A program made the position numbers and the translations under genes. The notes under the pieces are model-generated. The model saw only the letters and a list, made by a program, of their open reading frames with translations, did not search any database and was not told the origin of the DNA. From NCBI RefSeq assembly GCF_014773395.1, contig NZ_JACXAF010000006.1, positions 1 to 64,000 on the forward strand: a DNA stretch of 64,000 nt, in the 5' to 3' direction. This document shows positions 63,572 to 64,000 of the stretch, piece by piece; the stretch's first letter is position 1, and the number at the start of each line of letters is the position of its first letter. The DNA comes from Neiella litorisoli. GTDB lineage: Bacteria > Pseudomonadota > Gammaproteobacteria > Enterobacterales > Neiellaceae.

Positions 63572-64000
63572 CTAGCTAGAGCCTGTTGCAGGGGCTGAAC
63601 TAGAGTCATAAACAAGGATCCGATTGCGGCCTAATGCTTTGGCTTGATACAGCGCCTGATCGGCATGCTCTAAGGCGTCGGCAACAGATGATTGCTGTGA
63701 TGGAATGACCGAGCATATGCCAATACTTGCGGTGACAAAGTGGCTCACATCAGAGTACTGGTTGGGCAACTCAAGTTGTGCGATTTGTTGTTGAATGCGG
63801 CTGGCCATACTGACGGCGTCGGCTTCAGCAGAATTGCCCAACACCACCACAAATTCCTCTCCGCCAAGACGGGCAACCATATCTTCAGCGCGGCGGATCG
63901 TTTGTTTCAGTGCACCAGCCACTGCCTTTAAATACTTGTCGCCAGTGGCGTGACCCATGTTGTCATTGACCCGCTTGAAATAATCAATATCGATGAGCAG
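63572..64000 (-). CDS. GGDEF-domain diguanylate cyclase, 5' end beyond the window
   Basis: The reading frame runs to the window edge without a start, so only the C-terminal 142 residues are visible. These include LLIDIDYFKRVNDNMGHATGD, the active-site RLGGEEF and the later SIGICSV and ADQALYQAKALGRNRI segments of a GGDEF domain. The catalytic motif is GGEEF, so activity (GTP to c-di-GMP) is expected. Whatever sensor domain it has lies right of the window. Confidence 0.92.
   Translation of the reverse strand: MLIDIDYFKRVNDNMGHATGDKYLKAVAGALKQTIRRAEDMVARLGGEEFVVVLGNSAEADAVSMASRIQQQIAQLELPNQYSDVSHFVTASIGICSVIPSQQSSVADALEHADQALYQAKALGRNRILVYDSSSAPATGSS

Overview
The window is chromosomal DNA from a gammaproteobacterium, most likely a marine Alteromonadales-type organism (Shewanella/Ferrimonas/Neiella neighbourhood). 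Two blocks of gene order point there: ftsB-ispD-ispF-truD-surE-pcm-yqaA-nlpD-rpoS at the left, and dinB-pepD-gpt-frsA-proB-proA in the middle, which matches the E. coli dinB...pepD-gpt-frsA-crl-phoE-proBA neighbourhood with other genes inserted. I saw no rRNA, tRNA, CRISPR array, prophage or insertion sequence.

Layout. (1) 1-6.6 kb: a compact hairpin-rich stretch, then the tightly overlapping ftsB-to-rpoS block (cell division, isoprenoid precursors, tRNA pseudouridine, stationary-phase survival, sigma S). (2) 6.6-12.9 kb: GcvR-like ACT protein, OFA-family MFS carrier, Na/Pi cotransporter-PhoU fusion, YccS-type membrane protein. (3) 12.9-19.9 kb: a signal-less solute-binding-fold protein behind a perfect LacI-type palindrome, a cytosolic-carboxypeptidase-like M14 enzyme, two oxidoreductases, a LysR regulator, a SpoU methylase and MscS. 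(4) 19.9-27.1 kb, minus strand: a sugar-acid cluster. A GPH transporter, a GH94 phosphorylase and gluconokinase are joined by two ATGA overlaps. The GH94 enzyme carries residues expected of cellobionic acid phosphorylase, so imported cellobionate would give glucose-1-phosphate plus gluconate, and gluconate would become 6-phosphogluconate. Upstream lies a 901-residue protein made of two tandem GH14 (beta-amylase fold) units. Both transcription units carry AAACGTTT-core palindromes. (5) 27.4-43.2 kb: cytochrome c, rhodanese, CNNM/CBS protein, LexA-controlled dinB, pepD, transporters, gpt, frsA, an EAL phosphodiesterase where E. coli has crl, proBA, a TetR regulator, a Tat-exported DUF882 protein and an aldo/keto reductase. 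(6) 43.4-51.8 kb: a cNMP-binding histidine kinase with its response regulator, a TonB receptor, malic enzyme behind a CRP site, FluC/CrcB and a YfhL ferredoxin. (7) 52.2-57.0 kb: an ABC-2 ATPase, a permease-GldG fusion and a DUF4340 protein, preceded by a candidate 17-codon ORF. (8) 57.0-61.7 kb: a proteostasis island with a divergent gene of unknown function, groES-groEL (GroEL without a GGM tail), Hsp20, a small exported protein and an RpoH-type sigma factor. (9) 61.7-64 kb: CorA, a second MscS-type channel and a truncated GGDEF gene.

The most unusual parts are the proteostasis island, which seems to carry its own heat-shock sigma factor and a shared promoter-like motif, and the tandem GH14 protein beside the cellobionate operon. 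Small-ORF and RNA calls are tentative. Start codons were chosen from ribosome binding sites, operon overlaps and family N-termini and are stated where they matter.
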